A program made the translations under genes and the position numbers. Source: Acidobacteriota bacterium (GTDB lineage: Bacteria > Acidobacteriota > Terriglobia > Terriglobales > Acidobacteriaceae). From it: DNA of 64,000 nt. Below the pieces are notes generated by a model, which saw only the letters and a list, made by a program, of their open reading frames with translations, made no database searches and was not told the origin of the DNA. The stretch lies in NCBI GenBank assembly GCA_018268755.1, contig JAFDVW010000015.1:60643-124642 (forward strand), in the 5' to 3' direction. Below, one piece after another: positions 54,190-62,611 of the stretch (position 1 is its first letter; each line of letters opens with the position of its first letter).

Positions 54190-54711
54190 TTGCCGCATTC
54201 CAGAAAACTGCTCGTTCCTTTTGTGGCCGTCGCGCTGGTGCTGGGCGTTTATTGGCTGGCCCACCGTTCTGCCCGTTCCTCGCCCGGGACCGGCCGAGGC
54301 GCCGCGGCCCCCGACTTCTCGCTCCCGCAACTCAACGGCGAACCGCTGACTTTGTCAGCGTTCCGGGGAAAAGTCGTTCTGCTCGACTTCTGGGCCACCT
54401 GGTGCGCGCCCTGCCGCGAAGAGACCCCCCACTTGGTAGACCTGCAAAACAAATACGGAAGCCGTGGTCTGCAGATTATCGGAGTCTCCATGGATGACGG
54501 GCCCGAGCCGGTGCGCGATTTCTACCGCGACCTCAAGATGAACTATCCGGTGGTGATGGGCAACGCCAAAACCGGCGAGCTTTATGGCGGCGTGCTGGGC
54601 CTTCCCATTGCCTTCCTCATCGGGAAGGATGGGCGCATCCACAGCAAACACATTGGGGAGACCAACATTGCCATCTTCGAGAAAGAAGTCGTGGAGCTAC
54701 TCGGAGAATAG
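54190..54711 (+). CDS. TlpA-like thiol-disulfide oxidoreductase
   Basis: A 173-residue exported thioredoxin-like protein with an N-terminal membrane anchor. The redox site is WCAPC in FWATWCAPCREETPHL, followed by the cis-Pro in LGLPIAFLI. This is typical of TlpA/ResA proteins that reduce disulfides in the periplasm, for example in cytochrome c or copper centre maturation. The start is TTG at 54190, four bases after the rhodanese stop, so the two are probably translated together. Confidence 0.88.
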   Translation: MPHSRKLLVPFVAVALVLGVYWLAHRSARSSPGTGRGAAAPDFSLPQLNGEPLTLSAFRGKVVLLDFWATWCAPCREETPHLVDLQNKYGSRGLQIIGVSMDDGPEPVRDFYRDLKMNYPVVMGNAKTGELYGGVLGLPIAFLIGKDGRIHSKHIGETNIAIFEKEVVELLGE

Positions 54712-54840
54712 CGCTCCATTCCCCCCTCCAACCTCGAAAGCGGGATCAACCGAGGCATGTCTTTGCATCTCCCGTGCCCGGCCGGGCAGAGGAAAAAAAC
54801 CGGACCGGGAAGGGCCCTGCCGCCGTACAATGATTCTCCC

Positions 54841-56529
54841 ATGTATAAAATTGTTTCGATTATGCTCGTTTCCCTGCTTTTCGCTTCGACTTGTGCTTGG
54901 CCGCAGGCCACCAAGCTTCCGGCCGCCTCCCGCGGCCCGAGCGTGGCTACAGGCAATCAGGGGGTGGTGGTTTCCGGCAAGCCGGCCGCCACTGCGGCGG
55001 GGCTCAAGATGCTTGCGCAAGGCGGTAACGCCGCCGATGCCGGCGCGGCGACCCTGCTGGCGCTCTCCGTCACCTACGTGGGCGCGTTTTGCGTAGGAGG
55101 CGAGATCCCCATTCTCGTCTACAACGCAGACCAGAAGAATGTGAAGCTGCTGGAGGGACAAGGCGAGGCCCCGCGCGATCCCAACGCTATCGCCTGGTAC
55201 ATGAAACATGGCATCCCCGATGGCGATGTGAAGGCGGCCGCCGTGCCCGGCACCGTCGACGCCATCGTTACCTTGCTGAAACTTTACGGAACCAAGAGCT
55301 TTGAAGAGGTGGTCCAGCCTACCCTCGCCATACTGGATGCCGGCGGCCCCACCTGGTATATCGACACCGGTAGCGGCCAGAAGATCGAGACCGGCGTGCA
55401 TTGGCAAGCGGACATGGCGGTGACCTTCCGCAAATTGGTCGAAGCAGAAAAAACCGCCAAGGGGACCCGCCAGCAAAAACTGCAGGCGGTCTCGGACCGC
55501 TTCTATCGCGGCGATATCGCCGACGCGCTGCAGGCCTGGTACATCGCAAAAGGCGGCTTCCTGCGCAAGGCGGATTTGGCCGCGCACCAAACTCCCGTGG
55601 TGGACCCGCTCACCACCACCTACCGCGGCTACACGGTCTACAAGACCGGCCCGCTGACCCAGGGGCCTTACTTGTTACAGACGCTGCGGCTTCTGGAAGG
55701 CTTCGATCTGAAAAAGATGGGCTTCAATTCGGCGGATTACATCCACACGGTGATCGAAGCGGAAAAGCTGGCTTTGGCGGACCGCGACGAATATTACGGC
55801 GATCCCAACTTCGCCAAGGTGCCGATGCAGCAGTTGCTCTCCGAGCCGTACACGGAGATGCGGCGCCAACTGATCGATCCGCAAAAGGCTTCGCTCGAAC
55901 TGCGCCCGGGCGACCCTTACCACATGAAAGCCACCAAACCGCCCACCATCACCGGACCCTGGCAAGGTGGAACCACCGTCATGTGCGTGACGGACAAGTT
56001 CGGCAACGTGATCGCCGCCACTCCCAGCGGATTATCCAGCACTGCCGGAGTGGCCGGACGCACCGGCATTATTCATGGCAGCCGGCTCAGCAGCCTAAAC
56101 ACGTTTGCGGGAACTCCCAATGTGATCGAGGCCGGCAAACGGCCGCGCATTACGCTGAGCCCGACGCTGCTCTTTCAGAACCACCAGCCGGTGATGGCGA
56201 TCTCGGTTGCCGGCGGCGACCAGCAGGACCAAGCTGCTATCCAGGTCATCCTGAATTACGTCGACTTTGGCATGGGGCCGGAGGAGGCCTATAAAGCGCC
56301 GCGTTTTTCCACGACGCACTTCATCAGCTCCTTCGGCCAGGAGCGCGCCGGCCTGGGCAGCTTGTCGGTGCCTAACACACTGCCTGAGAAAGTCCAGGCC
56401 GACCTGCGAGCTCGCGGCCATAAAGTCACGGTCAGCCGGGGTGGCGTGGGCGGAGTGGCGTTGATTGGCATCGATCCCAAGACCCGACAGGCCACCGCTG
56501 TGGGGCCGGCCGCGGCGAAATTGGATTAG
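54841..56529 (+). CDS. ggt: Gamma-glutamyltransferase
   Basis: A 562-residue Ntn-hydrolase precursor with a signal peptide ending around residue 20. The N-terminal glutamyl-binding stretch (GNAADAGAATLLAL) and the region before autocleavage are visible. The expected nucleophile Thr is in GGTTVMCVTDKFGNV, although the usual TTH has Val in place of His. The C-terminal substrate loop SLNTFAG and GGDQQDQAAIQV are conserved. It cleaves gamma-glutamyl bonds of glutathione or similar compounds in the periplasm. Confidence 0.88.
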   Translation: MYKIVSIMLVSLLFASTCAWPQATKLPAASRGPSVATGNQGVVVSGKPAATAAGLKMLAQGGNAADAGAATLLALSVTYVGAFCVGGEIPILVYNADQKNVKLLEGQGEAPRDPNAIAWYMKHGIPDGDVKAAAVPGTVDAIVTLLKLYGTKSFEEVVQPTLAILDAGGPTWYIDTGSGQKIETGVHWQADMAVTFRKLVEAEKTAKGTRQQKLQAVSDRFYRGDIADALQAWYIAKGGFLRKADLAAHQTPVVDPLTTTYRGYTVYKTGPLTQGPYLLQTLRLLEGFDLKKMGFNSADYIHTVIEAEKLALADRDEYYGDPNFAKVPMQQLLSEPYTEMRRQLIDPQKASLELRPGDPYHMKATKPPTITGPWQGGTTVMCVTDKFGNVIAATPSGLSSTAGVAGRTGIIHGSRLSSLNTFAGTPNVIEAGKRPRITLSPTLLFQNHQPVMAISVAGGDQQDQAAIQVILNYVDFGMGPEEAYKAPRFSTTHFISSFGQERAGLGSLSVPNTLPEKVQADLRARGHKVTVSRGGVGGVALIGIDPKTRQATAVGPAAAKLD

Positions 56530-56561
56530 CGCCAAGAAACCAGGAGAAGCCCGCGCTCTTC

Positions 56562-57491
56562 CTACGGATTAAAAAACGGGTCCTTCGCCATGCGGAGGAA
56601 CGCGGCTTCCGTCCGGCGAGAGGAGCTGATGCGCCAATCGGCTTCTTTGTTGATGTCGAACCATATCACGCATTTGATGAGCGGAAAGCTGGTGCGTAGA
56701 GTGGGAACAACATCGTCGATCCACTTAGCTTTGTCTCCGCCGGCTTCGGCCGACGACATCTCGCCAATCATGATGGGCTTCCCCTTCGCGGCCAACAGAG
56801 GATAGATGTCTTTGAATACTTGTTGAAAGCTCTGCCAGCCCCCGTTGGTCGTGCCCCAGTTGTAGCCGTCGACGCCCGTCCAGTCGACATACGAATCCCC
56901 GGGGTAATAGTCCATGGTGGCCCGGTTGCCGCCATCGATATCCGTGACGTTTGGGCACCAGACCCAGACCACGTTGTTCGCGCCTGCGGCCGTGAAGATG
57001 TCGTGGATGTGCCGGTACGCGGCCACATACAGGGTAGGATTATTGCCACCCCAGGCCTCGTCACCGTTCATCTCGGCGGCAAAGTCGAGGAAGAATTTCT
57101 GACCCAGCGCTTTGGCGCCCTGGGCGCGGGCTCGAATGGTCGCGTCTAGGCTTCCATCAATGATCTTGTGAAAGTCGATATGGTGCGGCTCCCAATTGAC
57201 CAGGGGAATCCGTCCCGCGGCCAGATCGGCTTGGGTCACGCTGCCATTCCAGTCCGCGTCCCATGCGTAGTAAGTCAGATGAACCGGAGGCGTACGGCCA
57301 ATTTTCTTCGCCGTCTCCTCGACACTGCCAGCGCCATAGAAGAGGCCCAGCCAGGCCCCCGAGGCCGGCTCGAGAATCGAAGACGCCGTCTGCCCATGCG
57401 GCGAACCTGCGCCGGCGGCGCTCGCGAAGCAGGGGCACATCAGAATGATGGCGACCGTGGGCCAGGCCAGCTTGGCAAGGACCGTTCTCAT
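56562..57491 (-). CDS. Exported glycoside hydrolase, GH26-like
   Basis: A 309-residue exported enzyme (signal peptide about 1-25). It has a (beta/alpha)8-like layout with a likely acid/base Glu in LDFAAEMNGDEAWGG (AAEMNG, like HEMNG of GH26) and a nucleophile Glu in IMIGEMSSAE. WVWCPN precedes the second site, as in GH26 mannanases and related beta-glucanases. It probably hydrolyses a beta-1,4- or beta-1,3-linked polysaccharide such as mannan. The family placement is by motif only. Confidence 0.75.
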   Translation of the reverse strand: MRTVLAKLAWPTVAIILMCPCFASAAGAGSPHGQTASSILEPASGAWLGLFYGAGSVEETAKKIGRTPPVHLTYYAWDADWNGSVTQADLAAGRIPLVNWEPHHIDFHKIIDGSLDATIRARAQGAKALGQKFFLDFAAEMNGDEAWGGNNPTLYVAAYRHIHDIFTAAGANNVVWVWCPNVTDIDGGNRATMDYYPGDSYVDWTGVDGYNWGTTNGGWQSFQQVFKDIYPLLAAKGKPIMIGEMSSAEAGGDKAKWIDDVVPTLRTSFPLIKCVIWFDINKEADWRISSSRRTEAAFLRMAKDPFFNP

Positions 57492-57590
57492 GACAAAGCC
57501 CTCCGCAGGCGCATTCTACTCCTGGGATGAGCACGTTTCTATCCGGTGATGATTTTGTCTTTCGCGCTTGCGCCGTCTCTCTCTGCAAGA

Positions 57591-58517
57591 TCATTCCCGA
57601 GCAGGGTAATGCGCTTGGCTGGTCCGGAGACCGCCGCAAATTTCCCCAACGCAGCCACGCAGCCAGCGATGCGCGGCATCGGCTTCCATGCGTGGGTGCC
57701 AAAGCAACGAAATGGTGACTTCCCGCGTGGGAACAGGCAGAGAGAAGCTATACATTCCGGCGCGCAGGCTCTCCGTGTGTCTTTCGGGGACGGTGGCAAT
57801 CAAGTCTGAGGCGCGGGCCAGAGCCAGGGCAGTGGAAAAACCGCTGACCACCACCACGATCTTCCGTTCCAAGCCAGATTTTCTCAGAGCTTCATCCGTC
57901 GGCCCATCCGCAAGACCGCGCCGGGAAACCAGAATGTGCCCGCCGGAGGCATACCGTGAGGCGGTGATCTTGCCCTTGCTGAGAGCATGCCTGCGGCGCA
58001 CGACCCCAACAAAGCGGTCGCGAAACAATGTCTGCACCCGCAGCTCGGGGCCGGTCTTCTCCCCCACGACGCCGGTTTCCAGGTCCACGCTCCCTTCCCG
58101 CAGCGGTCCGGCATCCTTCTTGGATTTCGCCATAAAGTGCAACCGCACTCCCGGAGCTTCTTGACGGACACGGGCCAGAATGCGGGGCCCGAACGTTTCC
58201 ACAAATCCCTCGCTCGTGCGCAGGGTAAAGGTGCGGACAAGCTGTTTGAGATCAAGCCGCTCCGCGGGGCGTAGGACCGCTTCCGCCTGGTGCACCAGCT
58301 CACGAACGGAATCGCGAAGCTCGATCGCCCGGGGAGTAGCCACCAGACCACGCCCCGCCCTGACCAGCAGCGGGTCGCCGGTAGCTTGGCGCAAGCGCGC
58401 CAGCGCCCGGCTCATGGCCGAGGCGCTCAGCCCCAGCCGTTCCGCGGCCCGCGCGACATTCCCTTCGCTGAGCAGCACGTTGAGATTGATGAGCAAGTTG
58501 AGGTCCGGAGTGGACAT
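57591..58517 (-). CDS. LysR-family transcriptional regulator
   Basis: A 308-residue LysR-type regulator. The N-terminal winged helix-turn-helix has NLLINLNVLLSEGNVARAAERLGLSASAMSRAL (about residues 6-38), and the effector-binding domain follows. It is divergent from the MFS transporter at 58637, the usual arrangement when the regulator controls the neighbour. The 119-base gap between them should contain its operator. I chose the start at 58517 because the conserved helix begins there; the frame extends to 58793. Confidence 0.9.
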   Translation of the reverse strand: MSTPDLNLLINLNVLLSEGNVARAAERLGLSASAMSRALARLRQATGDPLLVRAGRGLVATPRAIELRDSVRELVHQAEAVLRPAERLDLKQLVRTFTLRTSEGFVETFGPRILARVRQEAPGVRLHFMAKSKKDAGPLREGSVDLETGVVGEKTGPELRVQTLFRDRFVGVVRRRHALSKGKITASRYASGGHILVSRRGLADGPTDEALRKSGLERKIVVVVSGFSTALALARASDLIATVPERHTESLRAGMYSFSLPVPTREVTISLLWHPRMEADAAHRWLRGCVGEICGGLRTSQAHYPARE

Positions 58518-58636
58518 GTCCACACCATGCCACAGTTTATATATGGCGTCAAACGCACGAATAAAGTGCAAATCATGCGCCTTCCGCCATGTCCCGCCAG
58601 ACCTTAAGCTTCCCTCAGTAAATGCGAAGGAGTGCC

Positions 58637-60085
58637 ATGAAAACCGAAGCCATCGCGATGCCCGCCCCCGTGACCAGAGACCGAGCCCCCGTGGCCCGCA
58701 CCCATTCGTCGGGATGGGCGCTGGCAGGTCTCTCTCTGTCCGTATTGTTGTCCTCGCTCGATACCAGTATCGCCAACACTGCCCTGCCGGCATTGGCCAA
58801 GGCCTTCTCCGCTTCTTTTCAAGGAGTGCAATGGATTGTCCTCGCCTACCTGCTGGCTTCCACCACGGTGATCGTCAGTGTGGGACGCCTGGGTGACCTG
58901 GTGGGCCGCCGGAGGCTGCTGGCCGCCGGACTATCCCTTTTTACACTCTCCTCCGTCCTCTGCGCCTTTGCTCCGACGCTGGGTTGGCTGATCGCGGCGC
59001 GGGCGGCGCAAGGCCTGGGCGCGGCCATCATGGTGGCCCTTTCGGTGGCATTCGCCAGCGAAGTAGTTCCCAAAACCCAAACCGGCAGGGCCATGGGATT
59101 GCTGGGCACGACCTCCGCCATCGGCACCTCCCTCGGGCCCTCGCTGGGCGGCATGCTGATCGCCGGATTTGGCTGGCGCACCATCTTCCTGATCAACCTC
59201 CCGCTGGGCATCCTGGCCCTGCTTCTGCTTTATCGCTGTCTTCCTTCGGATCCCGAGTGGATGAGGGCTAAAAAAGTCGGCTTTGACCATGCAGGCACGG
59301 TGCTCTTGGGCGCGATGCTCGCGGCCTATGCTCTGGCCATGACCACGGGGCATGGCCAGTTCGGCCGGAGCAACATGATCTTGTTGGCGGCTGCCGGAGT
59401 GGGCCTGGCTCTCTTTTGGCTCGTGGAGAAGAATGCGCCTTCTCCGCTCATCCGATTGTCCATGTTCCGTGCCCCCGGCCTAAGCCATGGCCTCATCATG
59501 AGCATGCTGGTCTCCACCGTCATGATGGCGACGCTCGTGGTAGGACCGTTCTACCTTTCCCGCGCCCTCGGCCTAAACCCGGCCCTGGTGGGCATGATCC
59601 TGTCGGTTGGCCCCATGATTGCCGCGCTTGCCGGGGTACCGGCCGGCCGGATTGTCGACCGGCTGGGCGCACGGCGAATGACCACCGCCAGCCTGCTGGG
59701 AATCGCCGCCGGCTGTTCTCTTCTCTCCATCCTTCCGGCCAGGCTCGGGGTTCCCGGCTACCTTGCGCCGCTGGTGATTGTGACTGCCCACTACGCGCTA
59801 TTTCAGGCGGCCAACAACACAGCAGTGATGAGCGATGTCCGGCAGGAGCAGCGCGGGGTCCTCTCCGGCATGCTCAATCTCTCGCGCAATCTGGGACTTA
59901 TTACCGGCGCCTCGGTGATGGGGGCAGTGTTCGCGAGCGCATGCCGGACCAGCAATCTGGCCAGCGCCACTCCCGCCGCCGTGGCCGGTGGCATGCGCAT
60001 AACCTTCGCCATAGGAGGAGCACTGATGGTCGTGGCGCTTGCGATCTCGGCGGGACGAGGTTCGCGGATGAGCAAAGCGCGCTGA
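58637..60085 (+). CDS. MFS drug-type transporter (DHA2-like)
   Basis: A 482-residue major facilitator with about 14 membrane spans. The family motifs include LDTSIANTALPALAKAF (start of TM1, motif D1-like) and GRLGDLVGRRR (motif A, between TM2 and TM3). The 14-TM layout suits the DHA2/EmrB group of proton-driven exporters. The ATG at 58637 has AAGGAG ten bases upstream; an ATG at 58622 is less likely. It is divergent from a LysR regulator, so an inducible export function is plausible. A repeat island begins right after its stop. Confidence 0.9.
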   Translation: MKTEAIAMPAPVTRDRAPVARTHSSGWALAGLSLSVLLSSLDTSIANTALPALAKAFSASFQGVQWIVLAYLLASTTVIVSVGRLGDLVGRRRLLAAGLSLFTLSSVLCAFAPTLGWLIAARAAQGLGAAIMVALSVAFASEVVPKTQTGRAMGLLGTTSAIGTSLGPSLGGMLIAGFGWRTIFLINLPLGILALLLLYRCLPSDPEWMRAKKVGFDHAGTVLLGAMLAAYALAMTTGHGQFGRSNMILLAAAGVGLALFWLVEKNAPSPLIRLSMFRAPGLSHGLIMSMLVSTVMMATLVVGPFYLSRALGLNPALVGMILSVGPMIAALAGVPAGRIVDRLGARRMTTASLLGIAAGCSLLSILPARLGVPGYLAPLVIVTAHYALFQAANNTAVMSDVRQEQRGVLSGMLNLSRNLGLITGASVMGAVFASACRTSNLASATPAAVAGGMRITFAIGGALMVVALAISAGRGSRMSKAR

Positions 60086-60093
60086 AGAAAAGA

Positions 60094-60258
60094 TTCGTAT
60101 CAGGATAGGGCTTCAGCCCTATCGTTGCTGGGAAACGAACTCCAGAACGCGCCGATGAGGCGCAACCACCCAGCGGCGTTCTTGGCAATTTCGCGCGATG
60201 CGCGCGGACTCACGCGCCGATACATTTCGCCATGCCTAAAGGCATGGCCTGATACGAA
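60094..60258. repeat. BIME-like element, copy 1
   Basis: A 165-bp element bounded by TTCGTATCAGG and CCTGATACGAA (perfect 11-bp inverted ends). Next to the left end lies GATAGGGC-TTCA-GCCCTATC; next to the right end is GCCATGCC-TAAA-GGCATGGC. Between them are CGTTGCTGG...CCAGAACG, GCGCC-GATGA-GGCGC and GCGCGC-GAT-GCGCGC type stems. Five consecutive hairpins are therefore possible. Confidence 0.85.
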
Positions 60259-60318
60259 GCTCCCGTGAGGAATCCTACTTCTCGCAACGGCAGCGAGAAG
60301 TAGGGCATTCGGGGCTGC

Positions 60319-60329
60319 CCTGATACGAA
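60319..60329 (-). repeat. Solitary inverted REP end after copy 1
   Basis: CCTGATACGAA preceded by TGCCC; a partner hairpin GGGCA...TGCCC is visible. A further hairpin TACTTCTCGC...GCGAGAAGTA lies at about 60276-60302. Confidence 0.6.
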
Positions 60330-60371
60330 GCTCTAGGTTCGCGGATAAGCAAAGCGCGCCGGAATAAAAGA

Positions 60372-60535
60372 TTCGTATCAGGATAGGGCTTCAGCCCTAT
60401 CGTTGCTGGGAAATGACTCCAGAACGCGCCAATGAGGCGCAACCACCCAGCGGCGTTCTTGGCAATTGCGCGCGATGCGCGCGGACCCACGTGCCGATAC
60501 ATTTCGCCATGCCTAAAGGCATGGCCTGATACGAA
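60372..60535. repeat. BIME-like element, copy 2
   Basis: Same ends and internal hairpins as copy 1, 164 bp; differs by a few bases (for example CCAATGAGG for CCGATGAGG, which disturbs one hairpin by one base). Confidence 0.85.
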
Positions 60536-60577
60536 ACTCCCGGTTCGCGGATGAGCAAAGCGCGCCGGAATAAAAGA

Positions 60578-60733
60578 TTCGTATCAGGATAGGGCTTCAG
60601 CCCTATCGTTGCTGGGAAATAACTCCAGAACGCGCCGATGAGGCGCAACCACCCAGCGGCAATTGCACGCGATGCGCGCGGACCCACGCACCGACACATT
60701 TGCGCCATGCCTAAAGGCATGGCCTGATACGAA
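60578..60733. repeat. BIME-like element, copy 3
   Basis: 156 bp, same ends and hairpins; about 10 bases shorter in the part between the GCGCC stem and GCGCGC stem. Confidence 0.85.
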
Positions 60734-60775
60734 GCTCCCGGTTCGCGGACGAGCAAAGCGCGCCGGAATAAAAGA

Positions 60776-60804
60776 TTCGTATCAGGATAGGGCTTCAGCC
60801 CTAT
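60776..60804 (+). repeat. Left REP end (copy 4) overlapping the 3' end of the RAYT gene
   Basis: TTCGTATCAGGATAGGGCTT... with the full GATAGGGCTTCAGCCCTATC hairpin. No matching right end directly follows; the RAYT gene does. The last seven codons and stop of the RAYT are encoded here in reverse. Confidence 0.8.
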
Positions 60805-61315
60805 CGCAAAGATCGCCAATCTTGACGGGCTTTGGCCCCTGTGGCTGTGGGTCGAGTTCAATTCCCGTTCGAGCGGACGAATACAAATATTCCTCCGCCT
60901 GCCGGACAAGCCCTCTTTTGACGGGATTATTCCGAATGTACTCTCGCATCCTCGCGTAGCCGGAAGCCTCCAATACTCGGACCTCGGAAAACCCTTTTTG
61001 CCAGAAAGGCGCTCGCATTCCAAATTCTTTCCCCGCGCGAAAGGCAAACCCACCTTTGATGAACTGGACTGCTCGTTCAATGGGCATCTCGTTTCCTACG
61101 GTGAGAAGCAGGTGAAAATGATCGGGCATGACAACGAACTCGTGGAGTTTGAATTTACCTTGAACTCGATATTCGTAGAGAATTTTGATAAACAATGCGG
61201 CACATCGATCTGATTGCAGCAGATTGCGTTTGTCCCATGTGGAAGAAGTCACGAAGAACGTACGAGAGGTAGAAATTATCTTTGCAGCGTTGGCGCGGCG
61301 TGGAGGAGTTGCCAT
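60782..61315 (-). CDS. REP-associated tyrosine transposase (RAYT, Y1_Tnp family)
   Basis: A 177-residue HUH-type single-strand nuclease/transposase. The HUH motif is HFH in VVMPDHFHLLL (residues 66-68) and the catalytic Tyr is Tyr126 in MREYIRNNPVKRGL. The motif pair and length fit the RAYT/IS200-related family. Such proteins recognise and move REP hairpins. This one sits in a cluster of such hairpins. The last seven residues (DRAEALS) and the TGA stop come from the REP at 60776-60804. The start is ATG at 61315. Confidence 0.9.
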   Translation of the reverse strand: MATPPRRANAAKIISTSRTFFVTSSTWDKRNLLQSDRCAALFIKILYEYRVQGKFKLHEFVVMPDHFHLLLTVGNEMPIERAVQFIKGGFAFRAGKEFGMRAPFWQKGFSEVRVLEASGYARMREYIRNNPVKRGLVRQAEEYLYSSARTGIELDPQPQGPKPVKIGDLCDRAEALS

Positions 61316-61404
61316 GGGGCGAATTTCCGACAGATCGCGGCGCGGTGTATGTGACAGATGTCACAAGCGTGGCATCGAAATCCCGAATCGGGATATTGCG
61401 GGCT

Positions 61405-61431
61405 CGTATCAGAATAGAGCTCAGCCCTATC
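61405..61431 (+). repeat. Degenerate REP end 5' of the RAYT gene
   Basis: CGTATCAGAATAGAGCTCAGC..., a diverged copy of the left REP end with changes in the foot and stem. It lies in the same + orientation as the REP at 60776, so the RAYT is flanked by direct copies. Confidence 0.6.
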
Positions 61432-61486
61432 GCCTTAGCCAAACAAAATGGGACGGGCTTGAGCTACTCGATTTTGTTTTTAGGGG

Positions 61487-61652
61487 CGTATCAGGGCGGC
61501 GGCTTTAGCCCCACCGGATGGAGATGGACACGTTGCCCCCCGCGCCGCGAGGCGCAAATGGATCAAATTGTTCGTGTAGTTGCGCCCCTTCGGCGCGCCC
61601 TCTCATGCTTGGGACTTTTGTCGGCAGGCCTGAAGGCCTGCCCTGATACGAA
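61487..61652. repeat. Diverged BIME-like element
   Basis: CGTATCAGG at the left, hairpin GGC-TTTA-GCC; at the right, GGCAGGCC-TGAA-GGCCTGCC then CCTGATACGAA. It is 166 bp, the same length as copies 1-2. Its stems differ in sequence from theirs but keep pairing. It is probably an older copy. Confidence 0.75.
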
Positions 61653-61723
61653 GCTCTGGCCTATAGGCTTGCGGATAAGCAAAGCAGTGCTAGATAAGAA
61701 CGGACGAATCGAAGCTTAAGCGA

Positions 61724-61879
61724 TTCGTATCAGGATAGGGCTTCAGCCCTATCGTTGCTGGGAAACGACTCCAGAACGCGCCGATGAGGCGCAACCACCA
61801 AGTGGCAATTGCGCGCGATGCGCGCGGCCCCACGTGCCGACACATTTGCGCCATGCCTAAAGGCATGGCCTGATACGAA
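61724..61879. repeat. BIME-like element, copy 6
   Basis: 156 bp with intact TTCGTATCAGG/CCTGATACGAA ends and all hairpins. Confidence 0.85.
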
Positions 61880-61964
61880 GCTCCCGTGAGGAATCCCTCT
61901 TTTCTCAGCGGCGGCGAGAAGTGGAGGCACCCGTCCGACGAGCAAAGCGCGCCGGAATAAAAGA

Positions 61965-62128
61965 TTCGTATCAGGATAGGGCTTCAGCCCTATCGTTGCT
62001 TGGAAGCGACTCCAGAACGCGCCGATGAGGCGCAACTACCAGGCGGCGTTCTCGGCAATTGCGCGCGATGCGCGCGAACCCACGTGCCGATACGTTTCGC
62101 CATGCCTAAAGGCATAGCCTGATACGAA
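61965..62128. repeat. BIME-like element, copy 7
   Basis: 164 bp with the same ends. In the right hairpin one base differs (GCCATGCC-TAAA-GGCATAGC), a mismatch that is not compensated. Confidence 0.85.
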
Positions 62129-62187
62129 ACTCCCGTGAGGAATCCCACTTCTCTCAGCGGCGGCGAGAAGTGGGGCACCCGGCGCTG

Positions 62188-62198
62188 CCCTGATACGC
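62188..62198 (-). repeat. Solitary inverted REP end
   Basis: CCTGATACGCA preceded by a GC-rich run; the final AA is changed. A hairpin CCCACTTCTC...GAGAAGTGGG lies just upstream (about 62146-62174). Confidence 0.55.
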
Positions 62199-62241
62199 AG
62201 CTCTAGGTTTGTGGATGAGCAAAGCACGCCGGAAGAAAAGA

Positions 62242-62397
62242 TTCGTATCAGGATAGGGCTTCAGCCCTATCGTTGCTGGGAAACGACTCTAGAACGCGCC
62301 GATGAGGCGCAACCACCAAGTGGCAATTGCGCGCGATGCGCGCGGCCCCACGTGCCGACACATTTGCGCCATGCCTAAAGGCATGGCCTGATACGAA
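62242..62397. repeat. BIME-like element, copy 8
   Basis: 156 bp, intact ends and hairpins. It is followed by a degenerate hairpin CTTCTCGC...GCGAGAAG at about 62417-62439. The island ends near 62470. Confidence 0.85.
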
Positions 62398-62518
62398 GCT
62401 CCCGTGAGGAATCCTTCTTCTCGCAACGGCGGCGAGAAGTGGGGCACAGCATGGGGCTTCCCCCTATCGCCTCAAACCACTTCCCGCATCCCTCCCACCC
62501 CCTCCTGCATCTAAAACC

Positions 62519-62547
62519 TTGACAGCAACACACTCAAGTCTTACGAT
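62519..62547 (+). promoter_or_regulatory. Sigma-70-type promoter of dnaK
   Basis: TTGACA at 62519-62524, a 17-base spacer, then TACGAT (4 of 6) at 62542-62547. This gives a perfect -35 and a fair -10. The start codon lies 65 bases downstream. No CIRCE element (TTAGCACTC-N9-GAGTGCTAA) is present. Confidence 0.7.
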
Positions 62548-62611
62548 AGTGCGAACTGCAAGCATAATATCGTTGATTATAAAGCACTTATTTAACTAGG
62601 AGGAGCCTGTC

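Noticed and set aside
60397..61080. A 227-codon minus-strand frame across the repeat elements
   Set aside because: It repeats the same translated REP sequence (LKPYPDTNLLFRR) and runs over part of the RAYT in another frame. It is a readthrough of non-coding repeats.
60094..62470. Possible CRISPR array in the repeat island
   Set aside because: Elements are 156-166 bp, palindromic and separated by related, non-unique sequence. No short repeats with regular unique spacers or cas genes are present.
62470..62611. CIRCE or HrcA site before dnaK
   Set aside because: No TTAGCACTC-N9-GAGTGCTAA like dyad is found between the repeat island and the dnaK start.
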